A stretch of DNA of 64,000 bases from CALVZT01 sp964368755 (GCA_964368755.1 CAYJCR010000002.1:62001-126000); one strand, 5' to 3'; counted from the stretch's first letter, positions 12,901-21,010 are shown. Numbers and translations are program-made. The notes: a model not told the origin generated them from the letters alone.

Positions 12901-15900
12901 TGTAAGAAGTTTCAATGATACCTGTCTTTGTGTTGTGGTATACAAAGCCTGCAGCATGAGTATCGCTAGAGTTATAACTCTTAGCTCCAGACATATTGAG
13001 TGAAGAGTAACTATCTGATATATTACCACTGTTTTCGTAAACAAATCCACCAGAATAGTTAGCAAATATTCCACCACCCATTCTACGGTTATAGTTAACT
13101 CCATCAATACTATCTTTGTAGTATGCAACAGAGTTGTCTGTCTTTGAGATAGGAGCATTTTCTTCTTCCCAACCAGCACTATAACTTCCGATTATCTCGC
13201 CTGCATTGAATGCAACAAATCCACCAACCATTTGGTTAGTTGAGAAGCCATTGACTGCTTCGAGTTGAACATTCTTAGCATAGGAGTTACTTATCTTGGC
13301 ACCTTCTCCATTGACAGATGCAAATCCACCAAGATTGACAGGTCCGGAGACACGCATCAAGAACTTATCATAATTGCCCTTGAATGTTGATTCTCCTTTA
13401 AGTACTCCACCTGAGGATTCTACGATTTGTAGATTATCATTACCTACTCTGGAGTTTGTAATGATATTGTTGTTTTGTCCAACAAGACCACCAACATTTG
13501 CTGTAACATATGTTCCATCAATTACTGTAGCAGTTGCAATATTGATAGCGTAGTAACAAGACAAATCGCTACTACTACTCATTGCGCTGTCGACATCATA
13601 AGTGCTGATAACGTCACAGTTGGTGATAATACCATTATTGATACCTGCTATACCACCATAGTTGATTGTTGTGAAGTTGGTCAATTGAGTAGCCAATTGT
13701 TTGTTAGAAGGCAAAGCAACAGTCAAGTTCTTGATAATTGTATTCTCAGCGACTGTTGAGAACAATCCAAGGTTGACGGTACCCGTCTCTGTAGAATCGA
13801 AGTTGAAGTTCTCTATCGTAATAACCTTGTTGTTACCATCTAGCGAATCTATTGCTACATCAAGTGGCGTATGGTTAGATATCGTAATATCGTTAAGCAA
13901 GATATAACTTGCTTTCTTTGTCTCATCACTAGATGCAGTCATAGCACGCAATTCTTCTTCCGTTGTGATTGGCAATGGATTGTCATCAGTCGCGTCTATG
14001 TATACAACTACAACAAAATCTGTTGGCTTGGATATATACTCATCTATATCTTCTTCAGGAGCATCACCTATCATCAATTTGCCATCATCGTTATAATAAT
14101 AATCATATTGCATTCTCATATTGACAGAGGACATGCCTGCACTCTTACCAACTATGCTTATGACTGCTGACCTGTCATTAATATATGACTTGACAACTGT
14201 GAATGGCAATCTTAGTGAACTATCATCAACACTCTTCGCTACGTCTCCACTAACAACTTTCCAGTTAGCTATGCTATTGTTGAATAATTGTCTAGAAATA
14301 CTATTCTCTAACTCTGTCTTTCTTGCTAAATCACCAATACCATCAATCCTTACTTGAAGTCTAATAGCATTAGATACCATCAATGACATAATGCTGTCAT
14401 CATTGATATTAAGTACAGACACACTGTTAATAACATAATCAACAATAGTTATCTGCTTTTTCACAACATTGGCATATTCTATGCCATCTATTATAACTCT
14501 AAGTTTGGCCTCAACTACAAAAGTTGTTCCAACAATTGCTGTATCATAAAGAACAACTTTGTTATCTACAATGTAAGCGTAATCTATATCTGTGCCATCT
14601 GTAGATTCCAATGAATACTCAACCGATGACAAATCTACAGTCTTAGAAGTCTCTACGCTGAGGGATATAGAATCTCTAAAATCCGAATCTTTAATGTATA
14701 CTATTTTGTCTCTTGACAATTTGATGTCAACACTTGGTACTTCTTGTACCTGTACATTGATAGAGCTAATTATCTCTACATCAGAACCATCATTTCTTAC
14801 AGCAAATGCCTTGATAGTATATGATGCACCTTCGTATATATCACTAGGTACTATCACTCTGACATATAACTTACCATTATAAGAAGCCAAATTAGTTACA
14901 TTATCATAAATTGAAGCTTTGTCTAAGACTAACAACCCACTAGTCTGATATCCTGAGTATTGAACAAACTTATTCTTTAATTCTCCACTCTCAGTAACTT
15001 CCGACTTAAGAACTTGTTCGAATGACAAGGCTTTGTTGTCAACAGAAGAACTTTCTATTCTTACATTCTTGACATCAGAATAACTTGGGAATGCACTTAT
15101 CTCTATAAGGCTTGAACTTCCAGGTCCTACAGTAAAGGTGTTGTTCTGTTTGTATAAATAACTGAAGTCATAATCTTTATCGACAACACGCTCAATTCCT
15201 TCAAATGTGTAGTAGTACATATCAAGAGATCTTAACACTTGAGGTATAAGTCTTACTGTGACTTCTTTGAACTTCTCTCTATTTGAATCGGCTATGAACT
15301 TGAACGTAAATGCATATTCCTTATCAATAGCGAGTCTTAATACTTCATTATCTACGACTTTTATAACGAATGTTGCTTGTTTGCTCAAATCTATTCTTTT
15401 GATCAATTCAACATCGAATATCTCAGCTATCGTATAATCTGCTATAGTTGACTTCTTTGGCAAACCATTGAGTGCAGTAATTTCTAATATTACCTCATCA
15501 TCCGTAATGTCCGTATCAAGTGTTGCTGTGATAGATGGAGTTTCCGATGCTGACATTACCATATCAACAGCAGACACTGTTATATCCTTAGCACCAATAA
15601 CCACATTTGCCTTGAAAGTAAAACTATTAGACTGAACGGGTATCTTTAATCCGTTGTAAGTATAATATAGCTTTGCACTAATGTTGTGTTCGCCTTCAGT
15701 AGCATTTTGAGCAACAGTTAAGATATTATTTGATATTGAACAAGAGATATCTGCGATATACTCCACAACAAAACTTCCATCTATCTGTATACCATTGTTG
15801 AAAGCGTATGGATATAATTGAATCTCATCTCCACGCCTTACTTGTAATGGTTCATAGTTAAGTGCTTTGTTAGAAGTATTGCTTGTCTCAAATATCTTAA

Positions 15901-18900
15901 AGCTATCTACAAAGTCCAACACCTTGATATCAACACTCTTAGCAAGCGCTTGATTGAGTAGTGGTGTAAGATCCAATGTAAACTCTCCAATGCCTTCAAC
16001 AATAAGATAACCATTGTTGTCTACATGAGCAATATTATTGTCCGTCGCACAGATAACTCTGATGAGCTTGAGTGTACTTGGAGAATAATTTGTATTTAGA
16101 ATGTTGTTAATTAGATATCTATTGTCTCCGCCATTAGCATAGAACAATACCATATCTACTACAGAACTTGTAGATGTCTGTGTGCCGCTTATGCCACTTA
16201 CATTATATCCTATTCCATTAGAGATAATAGATACAGAACCTGCATCACCCGTAGGAGTAACATTATATGTCTGAGGAATGATATTGAGAAGTGGAATATT
16301 ATGCCCCTTATCAAGCCACAATACTGGATATCCCTTGTTAGAGGCGGTATTCACAGTTGTATCCCACACAGTTGTATCCCATGTGCCAGGAAGATTTAGA
16401 ATAAATTCTCCTTCGATATTGTTATGTACATAATAACAACTTGGATCAACTTCAGTATCATCACAATCTATTCCGATTGTCGATACTATCTCGTAAGAGT
16501 TCTTTACATTAACAGTTTGAGCAAAAGTAACTAGGCTTCCATTCTCATTGCCACTTCTTTGTATCCTAATATCAGCAAAACATTGATTTATTTCTGCGCC
16601 AGTTCCATTACCTATCAATGATCCAATCTTTGTATCACTGCTTGGATAATGTGTCCATATCTCACCGAAGTAGTATGCCATAGTTGATTGACTGCTATAT
16701 GTGTAGAAAGTCTTAGAAGTGTATCCTTTGATCCAAGAATACAACAAACTCGTCGATTCACTAGCTTCTGATCCAACATCTCCAACAAGTCCACCAATAT
16801 TGCCCTCAGCTCTGATGAGACTTGCATTGTTTGCTAATTGCTTGCTAACATAATATGACTCAGCGCGAACGTAGGAGATCGTTGCAGATTTTGCATGACC
16901 AACTACTCCACCAACATTGCCTGATCCTGCAAGATAAACATTGGATTGGGCATATATAAGTTTGCTATCCAAATCACCAACTATACCACCAAGGTTACCT
17001 TCGATTGCATAGTTAGTATTATTTGTAGCTATTTGAGCATAACCGATTCTGCCTTCGCTTGATACACCATATATAGATCCCGTACTTGATCCGGTTATAC
17101 CTCCGACATTACCATATACTTTGCTTGAAGAAATATTAGCAATGTTGACCGATACGTCTACGCCTTGGCTTTCGTATACTACATTATATTTTGTCTCTTG
17201 TGCTCCAACACTAGGAGTTATTTCTTTGTTATAATACAAGCCATATACGCCGTATATGTTGCCCTCGTTATTACCTACAAGACCACCAACATTGGAAGGA
17301 ACTGTACCATCACTATTTATTATCTGTATTGTTCCCTTGACAACGTTGAGCGCTGTACTGCAGCTAAGGGTGTTCGCTATATCATCTAGTGATAATGCTA
17401 ATTTATCGGCCCCATCGTATACATCTTGGTATCCCGCATATGTTTTCAAATACTGGTCTTTGATATCTTCTTCAACAGTACCAGTGCCTTTCCTAGCGAA
17501 GTTATATATATTGCCAGTGTTGACACCTACTATACTACCTACATTCAAAGCATTTGTTTTGCTAACACTCATCATATCAAAGTTAACACTGCAATTCTGT
17601 ATGAGTCCTGCATTGGATGCTGCCAATATACCGATATTTGTCTCTGTGTTTGTAATATCTTCAATAGCTATAGTTGTTGCATTAAGAGTAAGGTTAAGAA
17701 GCATACCTTCGCTTGCAATATCTCCAAACAAACCGAACTTATTACCATTCAAGTTGTTAGTAGAATACCTAAAACCATTGATTGAGAATAATTTACCTGA
17801 ATAATAACCATTCAAGACATTGCTAAATGTCGCGCCGTTTTCATCTACTATTGGAGTCCAATTTGTCTCATTGGACATATCTATGTTGTTACCAAGGACA
17901 AAATATACTGTCCTAGGATCAATAGTCCCAGCACTGTCTTTAACTTTCTCGCCAACATTTTTGAGATCGCTTGATGACTTGATAACATATGGATTATTTA
18001 TTGTACCATCTGTGACATTGACTTTGATTATTCTATATACTGCTCTTGGGTTATCAGCAAGATTGATAACATTGCCTTCTATGTTAGTTATACTATCTTT
18101 GGCAATAGCAAGGACATATCCAGAACCAGCCGTTACACCACAAATCCTACCATTCGCAAGCAATTGAATATTACCATCAAGACCATTAACGACAGGCATA
18201 GAACCAAGTCTTGTATATTCATCAGCTGCCGTCTTAACAAAGTATTCAACTCCTCCGAATGTTACTCCCGTAGAAGGAAGATAAGAAGTCTCAATATCAA
18301 TAATATTGCCCTTGCGCACATCGAGGATATCATTGTCATTCTCATCTGTCAATGTAGAATTCTCTACCTTAACACTCTCAGTCAATGTGGCATTGATGAT
18401 TGTAACTAAACAATACTTGGTTGTCTTCAACCCAAACTCATCAATCGATATCATAACAATAGCTTGTCTAGTCTGATGAGTAGCATTGTATGCTTGCAAA
18501 TATGCTTGCATACCACATACATTATTGTCATAAAAACCATTCTGTTTGCCATTATCTTGAACAGTGTTATCAAATGCTATACCAGTACCATTCGTTATAG
18601 ATCCCGATATAATTGTGTAAACAATATTCTGTGGATATTTTGTTATAGTTGCTTGAGTCGTTCCATTATTGATATCAAGGGAAATGCCGAACTTTGACAA
18701 TGATATGTTGTCTGCTCCCAATGAATCATAAGAATAAACAACTTTTTCTTCTGGGTATATAGACAAAGTTTGTATTGGTTCGAACACAAACAATTCAACT
18801 GTCTTGATAATTGTCTTTGGTGTTACTTCTATCTTGCCAGCATTTTCACGATATTCGTTGAATCTAGTAGTTACAGTAATGGTTACTTGGCCTTCACGCT

Positions 18901-21010
18901 TAGTATTCAATCTAAATCTCTTGATTGCATTCTTTGTCAAGTCTTGAGTAGCACTTGCATTAACTTCTACCGATACTATATTGGAGTTAGATGAAGTAAC
19001 TGAGACCAATTCTTCACTAAAATATGTATCTGCCTTTGCATAGAGAGATATCCCGTTATTATTCTTCTTGACATTGACTCTAGCAAGTTCTCCATTATTT
19101 GCATATATCTTCTCAGTAATATTGTAATCAATATCAGGGGTATCTGAGTCTAATGAGAATCCTTCAAAGTTCTTGCCCAATACTTGTATAGTGATAACTT
19201 TCTTATATCCGTTGCCAGATTCGAGAGTAATTACTGCTATACCTTCTTTGAGGCCTATGATATCTAGACTTCCTTTTGTCCCGACTACTGCACCTATTGA
19301 TACTCGTGCTATATCTTCATTAGGATTGTTAATAGTAAATGCACTAGGATCAGAGCCACTTGTTACTGTGTATTCAACGTTCCTTGGGGATTGGCTTGCG
19401 ATAGTTCTAATAATACCATCAGTATTGCCAATATTTAATTCAAAACTACTTACGCCAGTCTGACACTTTACGTTGAAGTCCAATGTCGTTATTAGAGACG
19501 AAGCATCAGTTACTTGCTGCGGAAGGTTGTTATAAATAGTTGAGAAGTTGAATGAATACTCTCCCGTGCTAAGATTATTAAGCGATAGGGTGTATTGCTT
19601 ATTCGCATCGAACTCATACCAGTATTCGGTACTAGTACCTGTTCCTTTGCTTGAGTTCAATAATCTTACATTGGTAGAAGTATCTGTAAAGATAAACTTA
19701 TTGTATGAATCTATGTCATTGGCATTAGTTCCATTCACGATCTTCAACATTACTTTCTTATTATCATTCGTCATTGTGTAATAAGAATTGTAACTGAAAC
19801 TTAATGTTGTACCTTTGCCATTGAAGTATTCGTTGTATATAACATAATCAGAACCTTCACCTATTGACTGGTTGTTGATATATGCGATCAATGATGTTGG
19901 AAGACCTATAGCCTCCACTTCAACTAGATCATCAAATGCAAATACCAAACCTCCAATATTAGCTATATCAAGAGTATTTGCTTTGGTTATGACTACTTCA
20001 ACTCCAAGATTACCAAATCCAGCTTCGGCCAAAGATCTAACTTCATATGTAGTACTATCAACCTTAGCTATCATAAAGTATGGGTTGGTATCAAGATCGG
20101 AACTGTCTATAAGCTTGGCTGTACCAAGAGAAATAGAACCTTTCAATGCTTCAACTTTGATTGTGCTAGCAGAATATGTTCTATTGCCAGGTAACAATTG
20201 AAGCTTGCCATCTTTGATATCCGAACAAGTCAATTTGATATTACTCTTCTCTACTGGTGCAACGTATGCTACATTGAAAGTCAATATTTTGTCATCGCCA
20301 ATAGGTGTTGGAATGTAACTATTATCTGCGACATGCTTGTCCCACTCGTTGATATAATAAGGAACAGCTTTGATTGTAACACCTGTTGGATTAACTCCAC
20401 TAGTCAAATAACCTTGTCTTAGTCTAGCCATATTGATAGCAGAAGCACTTCCACTTGCAAGTTCAAAATCAACGTGTATCGAAGCACCGTATGCATTGTG
20501 CAAAGCTTTGATGTCGATATAATCTAGTAAGTTAACATCAATGCCTGTAGAATATGCAAGTGTTTTTTCGTTTGTCTTATAATTCAAAGACAAAGCATCA
20601 AGTTTGTTAATAACATATACGGTAAATGTTAAAGCTTTGTCACTATACTCAACAGAGGAAACTTTGACTTCTGTCTTGCCTGGAGCAATAGCAACTAACG
20701 TTGCTGTTGTAGTCTTGCCAGAAAGTGTTTGATTCCTTACAACAACAACTCCTGAGTTAACAGGAACAATGTTGACACTGTAGTTAATATTCTTTATTCC
20801 GCTAAGTTCTATAGATATTTCTTGTGAGGATGGTGTATTTGGGTCATAATAAAGCACAAGGGTTGTATTTGACTCAATCTTAGTCGCATTCCCTTCTGAC
20901 AAATAAGTTCCAGAGAGATTAAGTTTATCATACTTATCTCCACCACAGCCATACATTAGCCCAGCCACAGCTACGACTAACAATATCATTAAGGTCAAAT
21001 ACTTTTTCAT
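920..21010 (-). CDS. Giant cell-surface lipoprotein with Ig-like modules and about 46 GLUG repeats (about 6,696 aa)
   Basis: The start is the ATG at 21010, preceded by GTGAGGA 8 bases upstream; an upstream in-frame codon at 21025 has no such site. The N-terminus is a lipoprotein signal with Cys22 (GLMYGC), so the protein should be exported and lipid-anchored. Residues about 30-1000 are Ig-like/Big-type beta modules. From about residue 1000 come repeated segments of the form 'GTxxNPYxI...DLxxV...F.L.N.IDM...GLFG...GGLVG', restarting near residues 1000, 2350, 2870, 3510, 4240 and 4590. Residues about 4740-6570 are nearly pure GLUG-type repeats such as NAGGIVGQMTGGTITS every 26-30 residues. GLUG motifs occur in adhesins and IgA-peptidase-like surface proteins, usually as a beta-helix stalk. 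No catalytic domain, sortase motif or SLH domain is visible. The C-terminus is short and ordinary. Role as adhesin or stalk is an inference. Confidence 0.85.
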   Translation of the reverse strand: MKKYLTLMILLVVAVAGLMYGCGGDKYDKLNLSGTYLSEGNATKIESNTTLVLYYDPNTPSSQEISIELSGIKNINYSVNIVPVNSGVVVVRNQTLSGKTTTATLVAIAPGKTEVKVSSVEYSDKALTFTVYVINKLDALSLNYKTNEKTLAYSTGIDVNLLDYIDIKALHNAYGASIHVDFELASGSASAINMARLRQGYLTSGVNPTGVTIKAVPYYINEWDKHVADNSYIPTPIGDDKILTFNVAYVAPVEKSNIKLTCSDIKDGKLQLLPGNRTYSASTIKVEALKGSISLGTAKLIDSSDLDTNPYFMIAKVDSTTYEVRSLAEAGFGNLGVEVVITKANTLDIANIGGLVFAFDDLVEVEAIGLPTSLIAYINNQSIGEGSDYVIYNEYFNGKGTTLSFSYNSYYTMTNDNKKVMLKIVNGTNANDIDSYNKFIFTDTSTNVRLLNSSKGTGTSTEYWYEFDANKQYTLSLNNLSTGEYSFNFSTIYNNLPQQVTDASSLITTLDFNVKCQTGVSSFELNIGNTDGIIRTIASQSPRNVEYTVTSGSDPSAFTINNPNEDIARVSIGAVVGTKGSLDIIGLKEGIAVITLESGNGYKKVITIQVLGKNFEGFSLDSDTPDIDYNITEKIYANNGELARVNVKKNNNGISLYAKADTYFSEELVSVTSSNSNIVSVEVNASATQDLTKNAIKRFRLNTKREGQVTITVTTRFNEYRENAGKIEVTPKTIIKTVELFVFEPIQTLSIYPEEKVVYSYDSLGADNISLSKFGISLDINNGTTQATITKYPQNIVYTIISGSITNGTGIAFDNTVQDNGKQNGFYDNNVCGMQAYLQAYNATHQTRQAIVMISIDEFGLKTTKYCLVTIINATLTESVKVENSTLTDENDNDILDVRKGNIIDIETSYLPSTGVTFGGVEYFVKTAADEYTRLGSMPVVNGLDGNIQLLANGRICGVTAGSGYVLAIAKDSITNIEGNVINLADNPRAVYRIIKVNVTDGTINNPYVIKSSSDLKNVGEKVKDSAGTIDPRTVYFVLGNNIDMSNETNWTPIVDENGATFSNVLNGYYSGKLFSINGFRYSTNNLNGNKFGLFGDIASEGMLLNLTLNATTIAIEDITNTETNIGILAASNAGLIQNCSVNFDMMSVSKTNALNVGSIVGVNTGNIYNFARKGTGTVEEDIKDQYLKTYAGYQDVYDGADKLALSLDDIANTLSCSTALNVVKGTIQIINSDGTVPSNVGGLVGNNEGNIYGVYGLYYNKEITPSVGAQETKYNVVYESQGVDVSVNIANISSSKVYGNVGGITGSSTGSIYGVSSEGRIGYAQIATNNTNYAIEGNLGGIVGDLDSKLIYAQSNVYLAGSGNVGGVVGHAKSATISYVRAESYYVSKQLANNASLIRAEGNIGGLVGDVGSEASESTSLLYSWIKGYTSKTFYTYSSQSTMAYYFGEIWTHYPSSDTKIGSLIGNGTGAEINQCFADIRIQRSGNENGSLVTFAQTVNVKNSYEIVSTIGIDCDDTEVDPSCYYVHNNIEGEFILNLPGTWDTTVWDTTVNTASNKGYPVLWLDKGHNIPLLNIIPQTYNVTPTGDAGSVSIISNGIGYNVSGISGTQTSTSSVVDMVLFYANGGDNRYLINNILNTNYSPSTLKLIRVICATDNNIAHVDNNGYLIVEGIGEFTLDLTPLLNQALAKSVDIKVLDFVDSFKIFETSNTSNKALNYEPLQVRRGDEIQLYPYAFNNGIQIDGSFVVEYIADISCSISNNILTVAQNATEGEHNISAKLYYTYNGLKIPVQSNSFTFKANVVIGAKDITVSAVDMVMSASETPSITATLDTDITDDEVILEITALNGLPKKSTIADYTIAEIFDVELIKRIDLSKQATFVIKVVDNEVLRLAIDKEYAFTFKFIADSNREKFKEVTVRLIPQVLRSLDMYYYTFEGIERVVDKDYDFSYLYKQNNTFTVGPGSSSLIEISAFPSYSDVKNVRIESSSVDNKALSFEQVLKSEVTESGELKNKFVQYSGYQTSGLLVLDKASIYDNVTNLASYNGKLYVRVIVPSDIYEGASYTIKAFAVRNDGSDVEIISSINVQVQEVPSVDIKLSRDKIVYIKDSDFRDSISLSVETSKTVDLSSVEYSLESTDGTDIDYAYIVDNKVVLYDTAIVGTTFVVEAKLRVIIDGIEYANVVKKQITIVDYVINSVSVLNINDDSIMSLMVSNAIRLQVRIDGIGDLARKTELENSISRQLFNNSIANWKVVSGDVAKSVDDSSLRLPFTVVKSYINDRSAVISIVGKSAGMSSVNMRMQYDYYYNDDGKLMIGDAPEEDIDEYISKPTDFVVVVYIDATDDNPLPITTEEELRAMTASSDETKKASYILLNDITISNHTPLDVAIDSLDGNNKVITIENFNFDSTETGTVNLGLFSTVAENTIIKNLTVALPSNKQLATQLTNFTTINYGGIAGINNGIITNCDVISTYDVDSAMSSSSDLSCYYAINIATATVIDGTYVTANVGGLVGQNNNIITNSRVGNDNLQIVESSGGVLKGESTFKGNYDKFLMRVSGPVNLGGFASVNGEGAKISNSYAKNVQLEAVNGFSTNQMVGGFVAFNAGEIIGSYSAGWEEENAPISKTDNSVAYYKDSIDGVNYNRRMGGGIFANYSGGFVYENSGNISDSYSSLNMSGAKSYNSSDTHAAGFVYHNTKTGIIETSYSNSMVKKNQIHGPFTGIDATSNQVYNEGTINKCYYLLEKGQVLFRDLEVATAIDQELPQDLSSIADTIADIGELLGMNNFIEYQNFGGFSFDSSESMRSYTEGMSCSAIWAIKTTNNTSSQKVNNEELRGGYGYPELIAANNIATSVREVASVSDGVYSYVYVDGFAKGSANNPVLIDNAQQFNDLFAEYYKALQNSSIEFSAKYNGNIRIVNNIDFGQLDTIASSSFVYTSTNAEQSILEGNNLSFSNINLSTESEYDAYGLFSALYKVGVKNLNIEIDNISARNTKAVGGLAGVIADSDINNIEIVADNQDTKILGQNYVGALAGIIVSSKVVPVTRDGEDGLVSSGTHYINNISVNVPVHATFTQVENISEIGVIKPYDIWSQIIPPSVSGLNANDTNLKLANLRNDVSYAGGIAGIIDLTQDYIDETKIADVEFETDDKAISIVNAKALQAGSYAGQTILFNAQAENAGGLFGMIGTQTYVRDASFYASATSNAAKNYLYATLSAGGIAAFNYGRIDQTIVSHQLDVQDTIDSSIASFVSGTLTNVTLGNETLFSAGSARYIGGLVGINAGDDNYSDSGTISNAYNRVAVRNTRSMYAGGIVGLAHITYLDKVYSTAGLLTSEQIGGVVGKIVESDESRYSLSARETDGLSEQFNVQLNTVNAIPFFNPADFEALKRIKDNIYGFVGYSTGTSDVDINIDSLCYSFESIYKLYTAAGIANSENIIFINNIDRVNEPLDASQISELMALPEGEKSTVQGILFNKSNWPAAMWKQTLTRALPILTYGYIPKIVLIYNVDEFVNNITKNASSDTIYFIMNDIDMGLMSSDKYSVKNNFKGNIYGFPVQEGDDVRNPILFNITSKTSLFNSMTNASVQGVDFQFAAYEGTTTDVRGGLFASSATRTSFSDVNIFTSFEDIITEHDSLTLHTNMLDSTVSCEKFDTAHNLIHTLITGIGSFDTFNMYTLDADDTQVPTGVGYKSYYLQFDSGTEGYTYNIGELSNGIRSNAPVFGAFIAEVTSCTTNNITLMLNLDITPTSTINTSMSIGGIFGSARGTFTDINLIGNITVDAVNDHQDKWQGAYIGGLIGSLRGTLSDSSYNGNIEVKNLNSRRNSANIGGIVGDVDRWEIMGRLQPSSLTKVDCVGDMTVQCMSSMNLGGIAGRCRVHSSELSHGGDITSTTCYIADASSESVSKVLTLGGIYGTYLYTSTSNTIENMRSIGDIRANVSGKNSFDSSYSYTHEFYIAGGIGKSTGTLRVSNAYIDGNIAIDNTPIRVAEGFYADTYSESVINLYSGLFGGSIENELLLGDVYCFGDILAYNASNSNAYIGGMTGVLQTYDTEYKLLTNNNPIVVISNMYVSKLNEDSGNNYLAGFATSIKKESSGTTVLKSLCSTYITGSSKIYALSTLFYDGIATSTNTYISETINGGKSSGEVLYNESSWLSSTNGAGKNISLSDAVSGLIGIFNASSMLTTTDLDTNMQRDFVRTDLGTNMQRDFARTDSAFEAKIDGTSKLSPIKINGANVTALEFAPGHYYSLTNDIAIESDISGYVGNAKHNGWTLYANGYSLEAKTGNTYYNLLDYVGNDYPGLLTKVEEVITSNKPATIVGLIVGQEDREYARQNAFLVSINNGLLYGCGAKGVLRNNGYSANIGGLVNANGGTMLKCFSAVEIINNTEYLGATNSGYEGTPVEGTTNSGYTYHTIRDNYPVAGWYITNHINIAGFVYDNQALGNIVDCYVNARLEGYNVAGFAWSNAGAIKNCYTTSRIVNKAANQNGLYYDIAEGTGSLIDMLYNKYYISITNTNAGKGRGCNIYEENNVFVSNARVDWNGVEDANRLSYNDGYRVLKLADLFIGTNNGIRYYEMLYCGDGSEDDSYQIASADMLEYYLAKNANTYTYYKVINDLDFSAYKADASGDNTWYGANSILKTKETNRIKYTYFVGSFDGDGHTFHDLHDASSGIFVTVQDDVDCSLSLIKGIVFDDCTGNTAGLLGNTLISGNVENITVTNSSIYRGYMVSGNKYVAGMLFAEQTGGNIKGANIENTCSVTATGNAGGVVGQMTNGTINNAYVKTTDIELASNKTYYTRSENYTIVGNKVLINIGLYYEMNAGVYTKTNDTTFDHDKVYYIQSEGTYTSVSAPMISNIRSYYELKNTNASGAVTATTSAGGIVGEMQNGTINGTITNSGAISASSNAGGIVGLMTAGTITGSATAKTTNSGAVVATDNAGGIVGQMQGGAITGAVVNNGAVTANTNAGGIVGFMTNGSVTGGYNKTSDDAIVSGKAYYTEVYTRVASPNATDIGTYYELNLINSGAVTATDNVGGIVGQMTHGSVENVSTFNTETITITSNKYAGGIVGFMNRDKDTECKISGEVDANIDPYTGNNSGTFAGGIVGYMKNSTIVGNNTYSIVNNTMPNNAYCIGGIVGFAENSTISYVWNKNSYGSSVKRDNYGGIVGSMKSGNVEHSKNTGDFSISAESVTNVGGIVGHMEDGTITSCESTGDITIIGGTIANAGGIVGHMEDGTITGTATAKTTNSGAIVANNNAGGIVGLMADGKIETNVANTGEVSTAGNATSYSYIREQQITETSINNQYEEMKKDDKENLYSTNYLYSNTNLYRLTELSKNGISYNIGDDSGYIWIIGDAAYLTGHNATTTGTFVPTANDTLINGTRYYLNTTSNKIVYADTSQYDTYTISGNTTLGTNNVFGFSSTSIYYYYGSKVYSATMVTKSGEYYRDTGSSSVFNIVRDNNHGDKQYAGGIVGYSVKGTISGTNNNTVTATTNAGGIAGGIAGYLGSEATITDAKNDTNGIISARTLAGGIVGELHGAVSGTDTGTINSASVSTTGSYGIAGGIAGQMTSGSITDNVTNVGSVTGKTYAGGIVGHMESGEIKSVNTTNNITNSGSVYAENGAGGIVGLLSSGDIANSVNNGSIGVNESHKATNAGGIVGIMNDGTIASSMSTEDATVTATTNAGGIVGLMNGTATITSSTNKGTITATTNAGGIVGQMSYFTKTSDTRVGTKTYYVYNSGTFEKVASPVANGLGTYYVSNISTDLKIEGQMTNSGTVTANTNAGGIVGFMTNGSVTGGYNKTSDTAIVSGKAYYTRSGEVYTRVASPNVTNKGTYYELNLINSGAVTATDNAGGIVGQMTHGSVANVSTFNTETIKITSNKYAGGIVGFMNKNDGDDGTECKISGNVNSGLFVLTNVGPDAYVGGITGYMKNATIEGTLVSNIYSISVPATLGLSNAHHVGGIVGGMESGTINTVESKKNFGNNATREVYGGIVGKMISGGVINSKNTGNITNPGSGTITNAGGVVGVMNAGTITSCTNAGSVGGPKTINAGGIIGQMTGGNIEGTTSNSGTVTAVTNAGGIVGQMTGGSVGSCTNSNTVTATTNAGGTVGQMTGGSVDNCINNNTITAATNAGGVVGLMSGGTITSCTNGNTVTASTNAGGIVGQMTAGTITCTTSSKTINNGQVGYSATDNAGGIVGLMSAGEITGTISNGSLVTAEINAGGIVGNMDGGNVTESNSIGLDLNTAATIGGIVGHMSGTSAISGCVFGESGADFTSGARTYLGGIIGLMSSGTITNCTNNVKFSASGKVDYLGGIVGYMESGTIESDCKNNGSIIGYITYAGGVVGGMEGGSINGVYCFSNVGSANTTDAGGIAGRLSSGTISTSSYSGKVVAATNAGGITSEAKGGTITSCSVLGTIGLNDYNTDNAGGIAGIVSGAAIESCTVLGINVYASTNGGGIAGKMTSGTISGSEVNMNRDTEPKISVIEYSTEYTPSNNEYSIKVYNTSCAGGAVGLLSGGTVGVTKINSVQVECKRSSDSPAGTNITMRNRIYAAGGQIGCRTGGTNNCLAVSGHYEVIVEGDSFTVYHTSSYTYQAYISNIEAFGIYYKGRSRIGAAITSARQYKSSTIGMENENISTKEFVRYDNCKVSIYKLDNVVAEYCIADDKKWYRKENFFQKDKLDGNQNIPETYTPYTFNQIMGVS
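3321..3706 (-). repeat. Internal duplication in the giant gene, copy A
   Basis: This segment matches 5790-6157 closely in the same orientation over about 370-386 bases, including long identical runs (for example around 3505-3527 and 5965-5987). Differences are scattered substitutions plus small in-frame length changes. It encodes three GLUG units and one tyrosine-rich cassette. Confidence 0.8.
5790..6157 (-). repeat. Internal duplication in the giant gene, copy B
   Basis: Partner of 3321-3706. Copy A has an insertion of about four codons in the cassette (YYTRSGEVYTR versus YYTEVYTR). Codon phase is kept in both copies. Confidence 0.8.
8402..8479 (-). repeat. 39-base tandem duplication in the giant gene
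   Basis: Two adjacent 39-base copies (8402-8440 and 8441-8479) encode the 13-residue repeats TDLGTNMQRDFAR and TDLDTNMQRDFVR. There are only a few base differences, so the duplication is recent. The frame is preserved. Confidence 0.85.

Noticed and set aside
10804..13179. Minus-strand frames at 10804-10992, 12886-13179 and similar
   Set aside because: They overlap the giant gene in another frame, have no binding sites and no family resemblance.
9659..20422. Many plus-strand frames of 60-180 codons opposite the giant gene
   Set aside because: All are antisense shadows of a single continuous minus-strand frame with normal codon use; none has a promoter or binding site of note.
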